The position numbers were made by a program, and so were the translations under genes. Below the pieces are notes generated by a model. That model saw nothing but the letters and a program-made list of their open reading frames with translations, ran no database searches and was not told the origin of the DNA. A stretch of DNA of 64,000 nt from the NCBI GenBank assembly GCA_963921195.1, contig OY992536.1:331469038-331533037 (forward strand), given 5' to 3'. Shown here in pieces: positions 10,651 to 21,450 of the stretch; position 1 is the first letter of the stretch, and each line of letters begins with the position of its first letter. Origin of the DNA: Pegoplata infirma. Taxonomy: Eukaryota > Arthropoda > Insecta > Diptera > Anthomyiidae.

Positions 10651-13600
10651 ATGTACTACTCTCCAAGAGCCTGCATCTTGGCGAAAAATGGCTTAAATAT
10701 ATTCTTTTTATCAACTTTTAGTGATATGGATGTTACAGCGGCTAGCTTAGAGCTTCATGGGAAATCTATTTGGCTCGCCTCTGCGTATTTTCCTAATCCG
10801 GGGCCAATACCCCCGGAGAAGGTTGGCGGTCTGATTCGGGAGTCTGAATCTAGGGGACACCAGTTACTAGTGTGCTGTGATGCTAATGCACATCATTCGA
10901 TATGGGGTAGTACAGACACAAATGATAGAGGCGAATCACTTTTGGAGTTTTTGTTAAGCACTAACCTGTATATTTGTAACAAGGGTAGTGAACCAACTTT
11001 CGTTACAAGTACGCGGCAAGAGGTTCTTGACGTAACACTTGTATCAGATACATTGTCTGACAGAATTGATGACTGGAGAGTTTTGGAAGAGCATTCTTTC
11101 TCAGATCATCGCTACATTGAGTTTTTACTCAGGGAGCGTGCCCCGGTTGAGACAGTCTCTAGAAATCTGAGAAGAACAAACTGGGTGAAATATAGGGAGA
11201 CTTTTTCTTTGCTTTTGGATGAAGTACCCCTATCTGAACCGCATAGTTTAGCGGAAATTGACTGTCTGGTTGACCATATAACAAATGTTTGTAATAGGTG
11301 CCTGGATGCGTCTTGCCCTTCTGCAAAGCCTAGAGGGAAAAAAAAGCCACCTTGGTGGTCAAATGAGTTGCAGACGAGCAGAGATTCCTGCAGAAAGCTC
11401 TTTAATAAGGCTAAATTTTCAAGAGCGGACGAGGACTGGTCTGCATACAGGCTGCAACTTAAGAGTTATAAAAAGATGATCAGAAATGCAAAATGTGATT
11501 CTTGGAAAAACTTCTGTGGAAACATAGAAGACGTTTCTGAGGCATCCAGGCTGCGCAAGGTTCTGGCTTCTTCTCCTTGCACCCTAGGATACCTGAAAGA
11601 TCCTAATGGGGTGTGGTCTTCCTCCAGTGGAGAGTCGCTGGATCTCCTTTTAAACACGCATTTTCCGGGCAATTCCATGACGCCGTTTCAAGCTTTGGAA
11701 CGTTCTGACGCCCAAGCATCTGAAATTGCTTCGGAAATAATAAATATGCCAACATTAATCTGGGCGATAAAAAGCTTCAGGCCCTATAAATCCCCGGGAC
11801 CTGATGGTATAATCCCGGCTGAGTTGCAGCAAGTGTTGGACTATATAGCCCCGTTGCTGTATAATCTATACACAGCATGCATCAACTGGTCGTATATTCC
11901 TTTAAAATGGAGGGATACCAGAGTCGTATTTATCCCGAAGGCTGGGAAAAGTTCCCACACAGCTCCGAAGGATTTCAGACCAATTATTCTGTCTTCTTTT
12001 TTGTTAAAGACAATGGAACGAATGATAGACTCATATTTGCGTAGAGTGATTGACCCGAGGTTGCTTTCGACAAAGCAACATGCATACAGCAAGGGACGAT
12101 CAACGGAAACAGCTCTTCATGAGCTCGTTGGTACCATCGAGAGATCGCTTTCGGTAAAGGAGTACACTATGGTGGCCTTTCTTGATATTGAGGGGGCTTT
12201 TAATAATGTCATTCCAGAATCGATAATATTGGCATTGTCTGGTCTGGGAGTAAAGCGTGAAATCGTTTTAATGGTGGAAAACCTACTTGCCAATAGACGT
12301 ATAACGTCTGAATTGGGAGCGTCCGTCATATCTCGATTTGTCAATAGGGGCACACCACAAGGAGGTGTTCTTTCGCCGCTTCTTTGGAACCTGGCACTGA
12401 ATTCAATGCTACTATCTCTAGAAGCACGTGGTTGTCATGTTATCGCATATGCTGACGATGTCGCGATAGCGGTAAAGGGGAAGCATCTGCCAACATTGCG
12501 GGACATTCTTCAGGGTTCTCTGAAAGATCTGTCTAAATGGGCAAGAGACTGTGGTCTAGGAGTTAATCCCAGTAAAACAGAGCTTGTTTTGTTTACAAGG
12601 AAAAATAAGATTCCTGCTTTTGATCCTATTTCTCTGGACGGTACTGAAATCACCTTCTCAGATGGAGCCAAGTATCTTGGAGTATTTCTAGATAGGAAGC
12701 TGAATTTCAGGCGTAATATTGAGGAACGGGTGAGAAAAGCAACGATTGCTTTGTATTCCTGTAAAAGGGCCATTGGAAAACGATGGGGTTTTAGCCCTCA
12801 AGTCGTTCATTGGATCTATACAGCAGTGGTGCGTCCAATTTTGCTGTATGGAATCATTGTCTGGTGGCCTGCTTTGGAAACAAAAGCGAACTTTGTCTTT
12901 ATCACGAAGGTACAGAGAATGGCGTCAATGTGCATCACTGGTGCTCTTCGTACTACACCTACGGCTGCATTAGAAATCCTCCTTCACCTGATACCCTTGG
13001 ACATATTGGGTAGGCAGTATGCGGCTGCGTCGGCAATTCGACTTAATAGCACGCTGCAATGGAGGAGCAGTGATTGTGGCCATAGCGCGATCTTGAAAAA
13101 GATAACAATACCACAAAATGTGGACTGTGCTCCCTCTTTGAGCCTCTTTGAGCGCCACTTTACCACTATGATACCATCCAGGGAGTCTTGGATGGGGGAT
13201 ACTCCGGGTAGTGGAGCTACCATAAATTTTTACACAGATGGATCGAGGCTGCACGAACAAGTGGGCTTTGGGGTCTATTCGGAAGAGCTTGGATTGAGCC
13301 TGGCTCGTAGATTGCCAGATCATTGCAGTGTTTACCAGGCAGAGATGCTGGCAATAAAGGAAGTGGCTGACTGGTTGAGCTGCAATGTCTTGTCTACAAC
13401 CGCAGTCAACATCTATACTGACAGTCAAGCCGCGGTCAAGTCCCTGGATTCAATGTTTCTGAAAACAAGATCTGCCCTTAACTGCCGCACGTCTTTAAAT
13501 GAGATGGCCAAGCAGTTTAACATACGACTCATATGGGTCCCAGGGCACAGAGACATTCCAGGGAATTGCAAAGCCGATGAGCTTGCAAGACTAGGAACTA

Positions 13601-14073
13601 CCTTACAGGTTCCAACAGAATTGGAATGTGTTGGTATGCCTCTAGAAACTTGCAAGCAAAACCTACGGCTTTGTTCTGCGACGGAGACTAATCAAAGATG
13701 GGCAAATGGATGGACGTGTGAGACAACACGACTGATTTGGCCTTCTCTTAATCAGGGGCGCACAAGTGAGCTGATATCGCTTCCAAGAGGAGAGATTTCG
13801 ACGGTGGTTTCTATAATTACCGGACACTGTCTAATAGGGAAGCACGCAGAGCGGTTAAATGTGCCGTCGAATGACTTTTGCCGAAGTTGCATGGATGAAG
13901 AGGAGTTGGAAACTATCGAACACTTTATTTGCCATTGCCCGGCACTTTCTGGTCAGCGACTTGCTTCACTGGGATCTAGGGAGCTGTACGATCTTTCTGA
14001 TTTGTCGGATGTCAAAATACAACATCTAAGGAGTTTCATAAGAAGCTCAAACTGGTTTAACGACAGGGACTAG
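10651..14073 (+). CDS. Non-LTR retrotransposon polyprotein: endonuclease (partial), reverse transcriptase, RNase H, zinc knuckle
   Basis: This 1140-residue ORF encodes the enzymes that nick the target, reverse-transcribe the element RNA and degrade the template. Domains in order: C-terminal two-thirds of an APE-type endonuclease, with CCDANAHH at 75-82 and the catalytic SDH at 151-153; reverse transcriptase, with FRPIILSSFLLKTMERM, GTPQGGVLSPLLWN and catalytic YADD at 600-603; RNase H1-like domain with all four acidic positions visible (TDG D863, AEM E898, TDS D924, ADE D976); and a C-terminal cysteine/histidine cluster beginning CRSC and ending HFICHC. The first roughly 70 residues of the endonuclease, including its N-terminal catalytic Asn/Glu, are missing, so this copy should not produce a complete enzyme. 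Absence of any frameshift or stop over 3.4 kb suggests a recent insertion. The M at 10651 is a track start, not a natural one. RNase H excludes classical jockey elements; the exact clade is inference. Confidence 0.93.
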   Translation: MYYSPRACILAKNGLNIFFLSTFSDMDVTAASLELHGKSIWLASAYFPNPGPIPPEKVGGLIRESESRGHQLLVCCDANAHHSIWGSTDTNDRGESLLEFLLSTNLYICNKGSEPTFVTSTRQEVLDVTLVSDTLSDRIDDWRVLEEHSFSDHRYIEFLLRERAPVETVSRNLRRTNWVKYRETFSLLLDEVPLSEPHSLAEIDCLVDHITNVCNRCLDASCPSAKPRGKKKPPWWSNELQTSRDSCRKLFNKAKFSRADEDWSAYRLQLKSYKKMIRNAKCDSWKNFCGNIEDVSEASRLRKVLASSPCTLGYLKDPNGVWSSSSGESLDLLLNTHFPGNSMTPFQALERSDAQASEIASEIINMPTLIWAIKSFRPYKSPGPDGIIPAELQQVLDYIAPLLYNLYTACINWSYIPLKWRDTRVVFIPKAGKSSHTAPKDFRPIILSSFLLKTMERMIDSYLRRVIDPRLLSTKQHAYSKGRSTETALHELVGTIERSLSVKEYTMVAFLDIEGAFNNVIPESIILALSGLGVKREIVLMVENLLANRRITSELGASVISRFVNRGTPQGGVLSPLLWNLALNSMLLSLEARGCHVIAYADDVAIAVKGKHLPTLRDILQGSLKDLSKWARDCGLGVNPSKTELVLFTRKNKIPAFDPISLDGTEITFSDGAKYLGVFLDRKLNFRRNIEERVRKATIALYSCKRAIGKRWGFSPQVVHWIYTAVVRPILLYGIIVWWPALETKANFVFITKVQRMASMCITGALRTTPTAALEILLHLIPLDILGRQYAAASAIRLNSTLQWRSSDCGHSAILKKITIPQNVDCAPSLSLFERHFTTMIPSRESWMGDTPGSGATINFYTDGSRLHEQVGFGVYSEELGLSLARRLPDHCSVYQAEMLAIKEVADWLSCNVLSTTAVNIYTDSQAAVKSLDSMFLKTRSALNCRTSLNEMAKQFNIRLIWVPGHRDIPGNCKADELARLGTTLQVPTELECVGMPLETCKQNLRLCSATETNQRWANGWTCETTRLIWPSLNQGRTSELISLPRGEISTVVSIITGHCLIGKHAERLNVPSNDFCRSCMDEEELETIEHFICHCPALSGQRLASLGSRELYDLSDLSDVKIQHLRSFIRSSNWFNDRD

Positions 14074-14157
14074 TAGGGAAACCTATTACGATCCCGTGGT
14101 ATCACAATGGACCTCAGAGTCTACGTGTGTTGACGTAAAACGTCAGCAGCCACTTAC

Positions 14158-14180
14158 AACCTAACCTAACCTAACCTAAC
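14158..14180 (+). repeat. AACCT pentamer tail of the retrotransposon
   Basis: Four and a half tandem AACCT units close the 3' end of the non-LTR element. As a cyclic permutation this is (CCTAA)n, the complement of the arthropod telomere repeat TTAGG, which flies have lost as a telomere sequence. Tandem short-repeat tails instead of poly-A are known in several non-LTR clades. Confidence 0.85.
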
Positions 14181-14210
14181 TACAGACTTTTTCTTCATCA
14201 AGTTTCACTA

Positions 14211-15860
14211 CACTCAAAAAAAAAAGTTTGTAAAATGACATAAAATCCCCGTGATTTTACGGGGCAGGTTTTGTAAAATATGTACTAGCAAGAATCCCCG
14301 TAATGTTACGGGGATAATTTGTAAATTGATTTAACAAAAAAATTACGGGGAGAAAGTGTAAATTTACAATTTTTTTGTAAAATATTATTGTAGACTTACA
14401 AAAAAAGTTGTAAATTTACGAAATAAAGTAGAAAATCAAAAAATAAAATTGTAAATTTACAAATTGTTTGGTTTAACTACAGTTTTTTATGGCAAAAAAC
14501 TTGTATATTTACAGTAAAAAGTGGTAAATTTAGAATTTTTATTGTAAATATACCATTTTTTCTTATTTTTTTGCCGTAAAAATAGTAGTTTAACCAAATA
14601 ATTTGTAAATTTACAATATTGTTTTTGTATTTTCTACTTCATTTTTGTAAAATTACAACTTTTTCTGTAAGTATACAATTTTGTTTTCTAAACTTTCATA
14701 TTTGTTTTGTAAATTTACAAAAAATTTGGTATATTTACATATTGGTTTTGTAAATTTAAAGGTTTTTTCCATTGGTGCATCTTATTTTTCCTCCTTCGGC
14801 AGCTTTAACAACCTGAAATGATTTTTTTTTCACTTGAACACGTTTAACAAACTTTTTAGAGTATAACACTGCACTTTTTTATTTTTTTTTCGGAATTTCG
14901 TTTTCCTTAAGTAGAACATATGAGAATTGCGAAGGAGGCTACACAAGAAATTTCTTATATTTTCAAGAAAAACTAGTCAAAAAAATTACCTTTTTTTCGA
15001 ATTTTTAATTATTTTAGCAAGTATTTTTAAAAAATTATAAAAAAAACTTTGGATATTGTAGATTGGACGTTTAAGTACCTGATAAAATAAGAAAAAACTT
15101 AATTTTTCATAATTGACAGCTTTTGATTGACATTTTAGTGCCAGATTTAAAAAAAAAGTACCAAAAAAATATGGTAAAATTACCAAAAAATGGTAAAAAT
15201 ACAAACAAAAAAACTAGAACAATAATATAGTAAAAACATATAAAAATTGTGGTATTTTACTTTAAGCAAGTTACCAAAAAATTGTCTTGATATTTTTTTG
15301 ATAAAGCTTACAACTAATTGAAAAATGTTTGTATCCGGAACTTAAAAAATTTTCAAAATTTTTTTATGAAATTTTTTATTTATAAAAAATAATTTTTAAC
15401 AAAATATTGACTTAGAAAATTTTTGCGTCTCCTATTGTTGCATAATTATTTTTCAATAAAAATTTTTGTTTAATTACATTTTTTTGTGTCAAAATACTGA
15501 AAACCTTGTAAACTACTTAAAAAATCTTGAAAAAAAAAATTGTTTGTAATAAAACATTTTTTGGTAGAAAGACTAAATACTATCAAATAAAATGTTGTTG
15601 TACAATTACAGTTTTCTTGTGTAAAACAACTAAACACCTTGTAATTTTTTTTTTAATTGGTAAAATAATTATTTTTTTTGTTAATTTACCTAAAAAAATT
15701 GTTAAATAAATTTACCAACATATTATAGTAAAATTACAAAGCGCACGGTAGTTTTTGTTTTATTAAAAATACAAGAATTTTTGTAAATAGACAAAAATAT
15801 TAGTAAAATAGAATTACAAGACCTTTTGCTTGTAATTTTACAAACTTTTTTTTTTGAGTG
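14211..15860 (+). mobile_element. TTTACAA-family TA-inserting element, copy A
   Basis: 1650 bp, flanked by TA on both sides (14209-14210, 15861-15862). The ends are inverted repeats of about 26 bp starting CACTCAAAAAAAAAAG and ending CTTTTTTTTTTGAGTG. The left subterminal part carries two hairpins, ccccgtgattttacgggg and ccccgtaatgttacgggg. The interior is saturated with the self-complementary motif TTGTAAATTTACAA in both orientations. Copies B (24353-27634) and C (32014-33682, inverted) are closely similar. No transposase is encoded, so it is non-autonomous; the TA duplication suggests Tc1/mariner-type mobilisation. Confidence 0.9.
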
Positions 15861-17136
15861 TAGGGGTTGCAAAAAGGCGAACAGTTCCTGTAATGTTAGC
15901 AAAGTGTTTAAAAAAGTAAAATTGTAAAGTATAATATTTTATTAAATTGCTTTTCACCAAAGATACTTCACAATTTTACTTTTTTATGCACGTTGCTTAT
16001 ATTATTATTATAGTGAAATTTAATGCAAAATATTTTTGTTGAACATTTGAGGAGCTCCATAACAAAACGCGCCAATTCCACTTTTTGATTTTTTTGTTTT
16101 TTTGACTGAATACTATTGTACACATTAGAATCTATGTAACCATTACTAAAAAACATCACAAATCTCAATATTTGTACATCAATTCACTACTGACATTAAT
16201 TTTGAAACATCCCAAACCTCAGTACTTACACTCATTGTCAGTACCGACTTTGTTTACATTTATGCGTTTATCTAAAAAACTGTTAAAGTGGAATTGGTGC
16301 GTTTTGTTATGGACCTCCTCATTTTAACCTTTTTAGTGTTGCTAAATGAGAATACTTGAAAAAATTACTAAAATGACTTAAAAAAATTAGAGATTAATAT
16401 ATTCTACGAAAAGAACCGACTTTAAATTTCATTAGACAAGTATAAACATTATTAAGCTCAGAAGTAGCTTTAATACATTTTTCGACTTCTTTCACACTAC
16501 TTTGAAGAAACACAACTTTTTTATTGGCGTTTTTCGCGAAAACGCGAATTGGTCTTGAAAAACGGGAGACATGTGTATTTTATTTTCGGCCCTACTTTAA
16601 AAATTTATCGTGTCCATGTGTAAAAAGGTGTGCCAGACGATGCAATAATATCACAAAGAAATTTTAATGTTCAATATATTTTTTTTTATTTATCGCAAAA
16701 ATACCTTTCGTATTAAAAACAAAAAAAAAACTCTAAGAAAATAAAAGTATAATTCTTTGTCCTCATAAGCAGAATTTTAGATAACCGGATTCTGAGAAAT
16801 TTATGGTTGGATATTAAAACAAATTTTTGGAAAAGTCCACATTAATTGGATGTTTTCAGTGTTCCTTCTATTGCAAATTCGACACAAACGATTTGTTTCA
16901 ACTACTACTAAATATTTACGTACGAAATCATAAAGTTTTAATATCATATTAGGCATATCTTGGTAAACTAACAAACATCTTGTAGTAACATTTACACATG
17001 CCAATTAGCAAACAAACTTAAATTACAAAGCAGTGAGTAACAAAAACAAATAAAAAAAAATAATAATAATTAAAAAACAAAAAATTATATAAACAAATAA
17101 TTATTATCTTTATAAACATAAATTTATTATAGTTAC
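15861..17136. other. Intron sequence between element A and the linker exon
   Basis: At about 16045-16325 there is an inverted pair, gaggagctccataacaaaacgcgccaattccac and gtggaattggtgcgttttgttatggacctcctc, about 250 bp apart, marking a small palindromic MITE (roughly 16045-16320). The rest is AT-rich. The frame at 16801-17004 has several cysteines (LCRICN) but matches no domain I know; treated as chance. Confidence 0.5.
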
Positions 17137-17205
17137 CTCACATGGAGGAGGAGCACTTCTATAAGAAGGAACTATTTTAAAGGTAACAGAACCGCGTGCC
17201 TCACG
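17137..17205 (-). CDS. CASK: CASK exon: end of PDZ domain and PDZ-SH3 linker
   Basis: The 69-nt exon encodes 23 residues, [19 protein letters not shown] followed by [20 protein letters not shown] is the last beta strand of the CASK PDZ domain (human [16 protein letters not shown]); the short proline-rich tail is the linker to the SH3 domain, much shorter than the human linker. The acceptor is gacag before CGT and the donor GTAACT at 17136-17131; both borders are phase 0. It joins in frame to the PDZ exon at 18473-18309 upstream and to the SH3 exon at 4709-4611 or the candidate cassette at 8879-8850 downstream. Confidence 0.95.
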
Positions 17206-17439
17206 CTGTCGAAACAAAAAAAAAAAACAAAAAAAAAATATTTTTTAAACGACTTTTACATTTTTAAAATTATGTACTGCGATTCTCTAACTACATGGAG
17301 TGCTGTTTAAATTTGATGAACACCTGCTGTTGCCAACTACACCATTTACATATGTAATTCGTAAAATATCAATTGTAATTCGAAGATTCCATTGTAATTT
17401 TTATTTTACTTTGAGTCAAAACTCAGCGGATGCCCTCTA

Positions 17440-17869
17440 CTAATGCAATGCATTCTGTTGTTGTTTGGAAAATAGGTTATGAGGCGTGGGAAAGAGGGAG
17501 TAGTGTTTGTGGATATTTAATTTGAATTTGTCTAAATCGTGGCTGATTGGGAAGACCACTGCGTGGAGTTTATTCCACATACGGCTAGTCCGACTGAGAA
17601 ATGAATTTTCTCTGTAATGCGTTGTGCGATACATTGAACAGTCGACTTTGAACGGATGTGATTTATTGGATAGATAAGTACTACGAGCATGCAACCGCAT
17701 CCCAGGAAAGAGTTCACCTATCCGAGCTAAACACTTACCGTGGTTATATCGATAAAACAATGACACACAGCCCTTATTCCGACGATGCTCCAAACATAAA
17801 TAAATAGAGCTGGATACCCTACTGTCATTGACGAGCTTCAACGCACTCCTTTGCACCCACCCGGTCCAG
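17440..17869 (-). pseudogene. Fragment of a non-LTR retrotransposon (C-terminal part of the pol protein)
   Basis: The minus-strand frame (138 codons from the first Met at 17856) contains LEHRRNKGCVSLFYRYNHG, HARSTYLSNKSHPFKVD and YRENSFLSRTSRMWN. This pattern is the conserved region after the reverse transcriptase domain in many insect non-LTR elements, where consensus versions read SLEHRRNVACVSLFYRYYNG and RTARMWNSLP. No endonuclease or RT catalytic domain is present, so it is a 5'-truncated remnant. It sits in the short CASK intron between the exons at 17205 and 18309, on the same strand as the gene. It is a different lineage from the element at 10.6-14.2 kb, which carries RNase H. Confidence 0.75.
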
Positions 17870-18308
17870 AAGCTTTAAGACAGACCTTGAGGCTCCTGCT
17901 CAGATATGGGAGTTGTATTCTTTTTTCGGTCCTATATTGGAGGCATAAATACTAAGGAGATCAGACGTAGTGAAATAATTATTGCACCATTTTTAAAAAC
18001 CTAAACACTTGAATGCTTCTTTAGACACATGAAAAACATGAGAACATCACATTGAATCTTCATGCCTAGAACATCAAGAGTGTCTGATTCCTCAATAGCT
18101 ATAACCCACATGCAATTACTATACCCCCCATGCATACAGATGTTGACCCACAGACCGTCTGTGGGTCAACATACAACATTCGATCTTACGAGCGTTAAAC
18201 ATCTCACACGAATTCAGAGAATCGCACTACAATTTTAAAGTCGAATTTCGACAACAGACATAATTAGAAACATATTTTTTTTATATATTTTATGCCGTTT
18301 AAACATAC

Positions 18309-18473
18309 CAGCATTCGTTGCAATTGTCCTACAGATTGGTTCTGTACTGACTGACCATTGATTTCACGTATCTCGTCGCCAACATGCAGTGTCGCCTGTC
18401 GATGTATCATGCCACCATGCATTATACGAGCCACTAGACAACGGCCATCTTCGGTCATTTTAAGGGTGATGCC
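18309..18473 (-). CDS. CASK: CASK exon: PDZ domain core
   Basis: The 165-nt exon gives 55 residues starting [20 protein letters not shown] and ending [12 protein letters not shown] is the carboxylate-binding loop of the PDZ domain, which binds C-terminal tails of neurexins and syndecans in known CASK proteins; [25 protein letters not shown] is almost identical to human CASK. The acceptor is ttattag and the donor GTATGT at 18308-18303; both phases are 0. The preceding exon ends at the Met just before this glycine (…NTDEPM|GITL), which matches the known protein exactly. The intron separating them, about 10.5 kb, holds several large transposons. Confidence 0.97.
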
Positions 18474-19319
18474 CTAATAAAAATAAATGAAATAAAAAAC
18501 AACCGTTAAATATATATCATTAAAACATGTAAACTAATATAAATATTTAAATTAATATAAATTTATACACAATTCAATAATTACACCGCTCAACAAATCA
18601 AAGGTTTTGGTCTGCGGTTTGAATTTCCATAGGCAATTTTTATAGATTTTGGCTCGCTGATTCCAAATCTGTTATTCAATCCTTCAATACGCGATTGAAA
18701 ATGCGAAAAATGGCTAATATTGACTTTTTTGAAAGCTTGTACAGCAGCCACTTGATAATATTAAAATCTCGTGTAAAAATCAAAAGTTGGACCAAACTGT
18801 GTTCTCAAAAAATTGTTTTTACAATTTTAAAATTATTGCAATAGTTTAGGCTTAGCTTGCGATTTTGACATGAAAAAGCACCTTTTTAAAATGGCTATAA
18901 AACTAGAATCGAGCAAGCAATCTCTATTCTTAAGAGCTGAATATTTAGGCAAAATATTATTCTATATAATAAGCTTTTAAATTAATTGAAGATATCTCAT
19001 GATCTGTACGAAAAATACATCAATGTTTTAATAAAGCAAAAAATAAAAAATTAATTATTTTACTTAAAAATTTCATAAAAAGTATAAACATTAGACCGAC
19101 TCACCTTATATGGGCAAAAAAAAGTTAAAGTTGTACCCCCTCAAAATTAACTTTGACATGTTTTATGAAGATTCCCAAAATATTTGGGCTCTAGCGATAA
19201 TCTCCCGTGAGATAAACCGCGTCAAAAAAGGGTCCAAAAATGGTATTTTTCATGAATAAAAAATTCAGTAAATTTTTTTTGTCCAATAAATGACCAAATA
19301 TAATAGATTTATACTGATT
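18474..19319. other. Intron sequence, no gene
   Basis: AT-rich sequence. It includes the 18582 block related to 10290 (acaccgctcaacaaatc). No terminal repeats or exon-like sequence recognised. Confidence 0.4.
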
Positions 19320-21450
19320 TTTTGAAATATGTACTGATTGTACTGATTTTTGAACATTTCAACATAAAAAATTATTTTGTTCTAAAATTTTATACAAAAA
19401 CTTGAATTTCCATAAATAAATAAGTCATCGGAGTAGTTTTTTTATAACTTAAGTATGACAAAGAGATAATTTGAGTTAAATCAATTCTGAAAAGTTCAGA
19501 GTTCGTGAATCAAGAGGTTCATTAACATAAAAATGTATCTGGGCATAAGGTTATTTTGATCCTATAAATATGAAAAGGTTTATAAAACCATAATCTTTGA
19601 GGTTTTCTAAACGAAAGGTTCATGGGATGATGGATTTTTATATTTTTAGAAAGATAATGTAGTTGCATCAATTCAAATGATTCTGAGATGTTCGATGAGG
19701 TAATGTCTTCAGAATTTATTGGACAAATCACTCAGAACATCAGCCGCTGTTTAAAAACATGTGCTTTTTATCTGGGAAGTTTTATAAAAGTCAGAGTTAT
19801 CCAAACTTATGGAAAAAAGTCCTCAGAATTTGAGGGATTTTCTTAAACTCAAAACCTGTGGGTTTTTGTTTGTTATAATTTCTACACTAAAACGACCAAC
19901 ATTCAAATGAAGTTGTTTGAAGTCACTTACATTTTTTGCAAAATAACGACAACAGTTTAAGGCAGTTGTTTTTAAACATTTGCTTTTAAACAGCTCTTTT
20001 TCAACAGTAGTTTTTACTGAAATACTAACTGCCCCAAGTTTGTTAGTTTAACCAAATTTTTTCGAGTGTTGAAAAAATTATCAGTGTTTTGCCATAGAAA
20101 AGAGTTTTTAGACTGGTATTTCACGAAAATATAAACGTAAAAGCTTGGGCGTACTGATTTGATTCAAAAAAAAAAAATGGTCACCCTATATATTACTTAT
20201 ATTCATGATGCCCGATCGATTTTAAGACATTCTAGCGATGTCCGTCTGTCTGTCTGTGGAAAATGCTATCACGGACAAAATATTGCACAGAGATGACTGA
20301 AACTTTACATATTTATTGGAAGTTCTCCCGAGAAGTTTGGTATTGCATTTGAGCGATATCGGTTCAGCGGTTCAAAAGTTATGAGCGAAAATGTAAGCAC
20401 ACCTCAAAAATTTTAGTACATTCAACATAACCTAAAAATACAAAATGCTTTAATTCCGCTTCTGGTTGACATATGTGAACATAATTGAACACCAAATGGT
20501 ATTTAAACAAGTACGAACATATTTTTTGACAAAAAAAGAAAAAAATCGCGGATTTTTTTTACCAAAATTTTTTTTCGCGGAAATTTTTTTTCAAAAGTAA
20601 TTTCCTTTTAAATAAATTTTTTGCCAATAATCTTTTTGAAATTGTGGAGGGTATCACTACATTCGGCAAGGCCGAATTTAACTTTTTTACTTGTTTTTCT
20701 ACAAATAACTCTCTGAAAACTGTTTTTTGTGGGAAAACACTGATGATTTTTGAGAAACATTGATGATTTTTCCAACACTGAAAAAGTTTCGCTTAAACAA
20801 CCAAACTTGGGGTCAATTAGTATTGAGTAAAAACAACTGTTAAAAACAACTGTCATAAACTGTGTCGTTATTTTGCGGAACATTCTGTTGACTACAAACA
20901 ACTTCATTTAAATGTTTTGATCGTTTCGGTGCAGAAAATAAAACAAAAACCCACAAGTTTTGTGAATAAAAAAATTCTGAGGACTTTTAATAACTCTTCT
21001 AAATATACCTTATGTTCTGAGTGCTTTTTCCAATAAATTCGTATGACATTACCTCATCGAAGATCTAAGAATCATTTTTTTCATCCAATTACATTATCAT
21101 TCTTAAGAAATATAAAAATTCCATCATCCCTCGAACTTTTCGTTTTAGTAAACCTCAGACATTCTGTGCGCCTTTTCATATAAATTTATGAAGATCAAAA
21201 TAACCTCACGCTCAGATACATTTTTGCGTTAAGGAACCTCTTGATTTTCGAACTCTAAGCTCTTTAGAATTAATTATAAATTATCTTATTGTCAGAATTA
21301 AGTTATAAAAAAACTACCTTGAAGACTTATTTTATGCAAACTCAAGTTTTTGTATAGAATTTTCGAATAAAATTACTTTTTATGTTGAAATCTTCTAAAA
21401 TCAGTACAATCAGTACATATTTCATAAAATCAGTACAAATCAGTACAACG
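19320..21450. repeat. Large foldback element with arms of about 750-800 bp
   Basis: The left arm runs from about 19320 (tactgattttttgaaatatg) to about 20120 and the right arm from about 20700 to 21450 in reverse complement. Matching landmarks include ttcgatgaggtaatgtc / gacattacctcatcgaa, catgggatgatgga / tccatcatccc, and aaaacctgtgggtttttgtt / aacaaaaacccacaagtttt. Both distal ends are rich in the phrase tgtactgatt. Arms have diverged by substitutions and small indels, so the insertion is not recent. The loop holds a mini-me-like repeat (20190-20695). The open frames here (19522-19731, 20608-20907) are by-products. Confidence 0.85.
20190..20695 (+). repeat. Mini-me-like repeat with GTCY microsatellite
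   Basis: Begins near tattcatgatgcccgatcg and contains gatgtccgtctgtctgtctg, the GTCY proto-microsatellite that defines dipteran mini-me elements. It ends gtggagggtatcacta, then cattcggcaaggccgaattt and cttttttacttg. The same order occurs inverted at about 43187-44180 and 50229-50768. It lies in the loop of the foldback element. Non-coding. Confidence 0.75.

Larger units (their letters stand above)
10646..14180 (+). mobile_element. 5'-truncated non-LTR retrotransposon (RNase H-bearing I/LOA/R1-like group)
   Basis: The element comprises one long ORF (10651-14073), an approximately 85-nt 3' UTR and a terminal run of AACCT units (14158-14180) in place of poly-A. There are no long terminal repeats. 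The 5' boundary is estimated: the ORF begins inside the endonuclease domain and is preceded by an in-frame TAA (10639-10641), the usual 5' truncation of target-primed reverse transcription. No ORF1 (gag) is present. I could not find a convincing target-site duplication. The body is much richer in GC than the surrounding intron, consistent with an arriving coding element. Confidence 0.88.

Noticed and set aside
12970..13428. 152-codon minus-strand open frame inside the retrotransposon
   Set aside because: Complementary shadow of the RT/RNase H coding sequence; no recognisable protein.
14158..14180. Interstitial telomere repeat
   Set aside because: Only about four pentamers directly at the 3' end of a retrotransposon; it is the element's tail.
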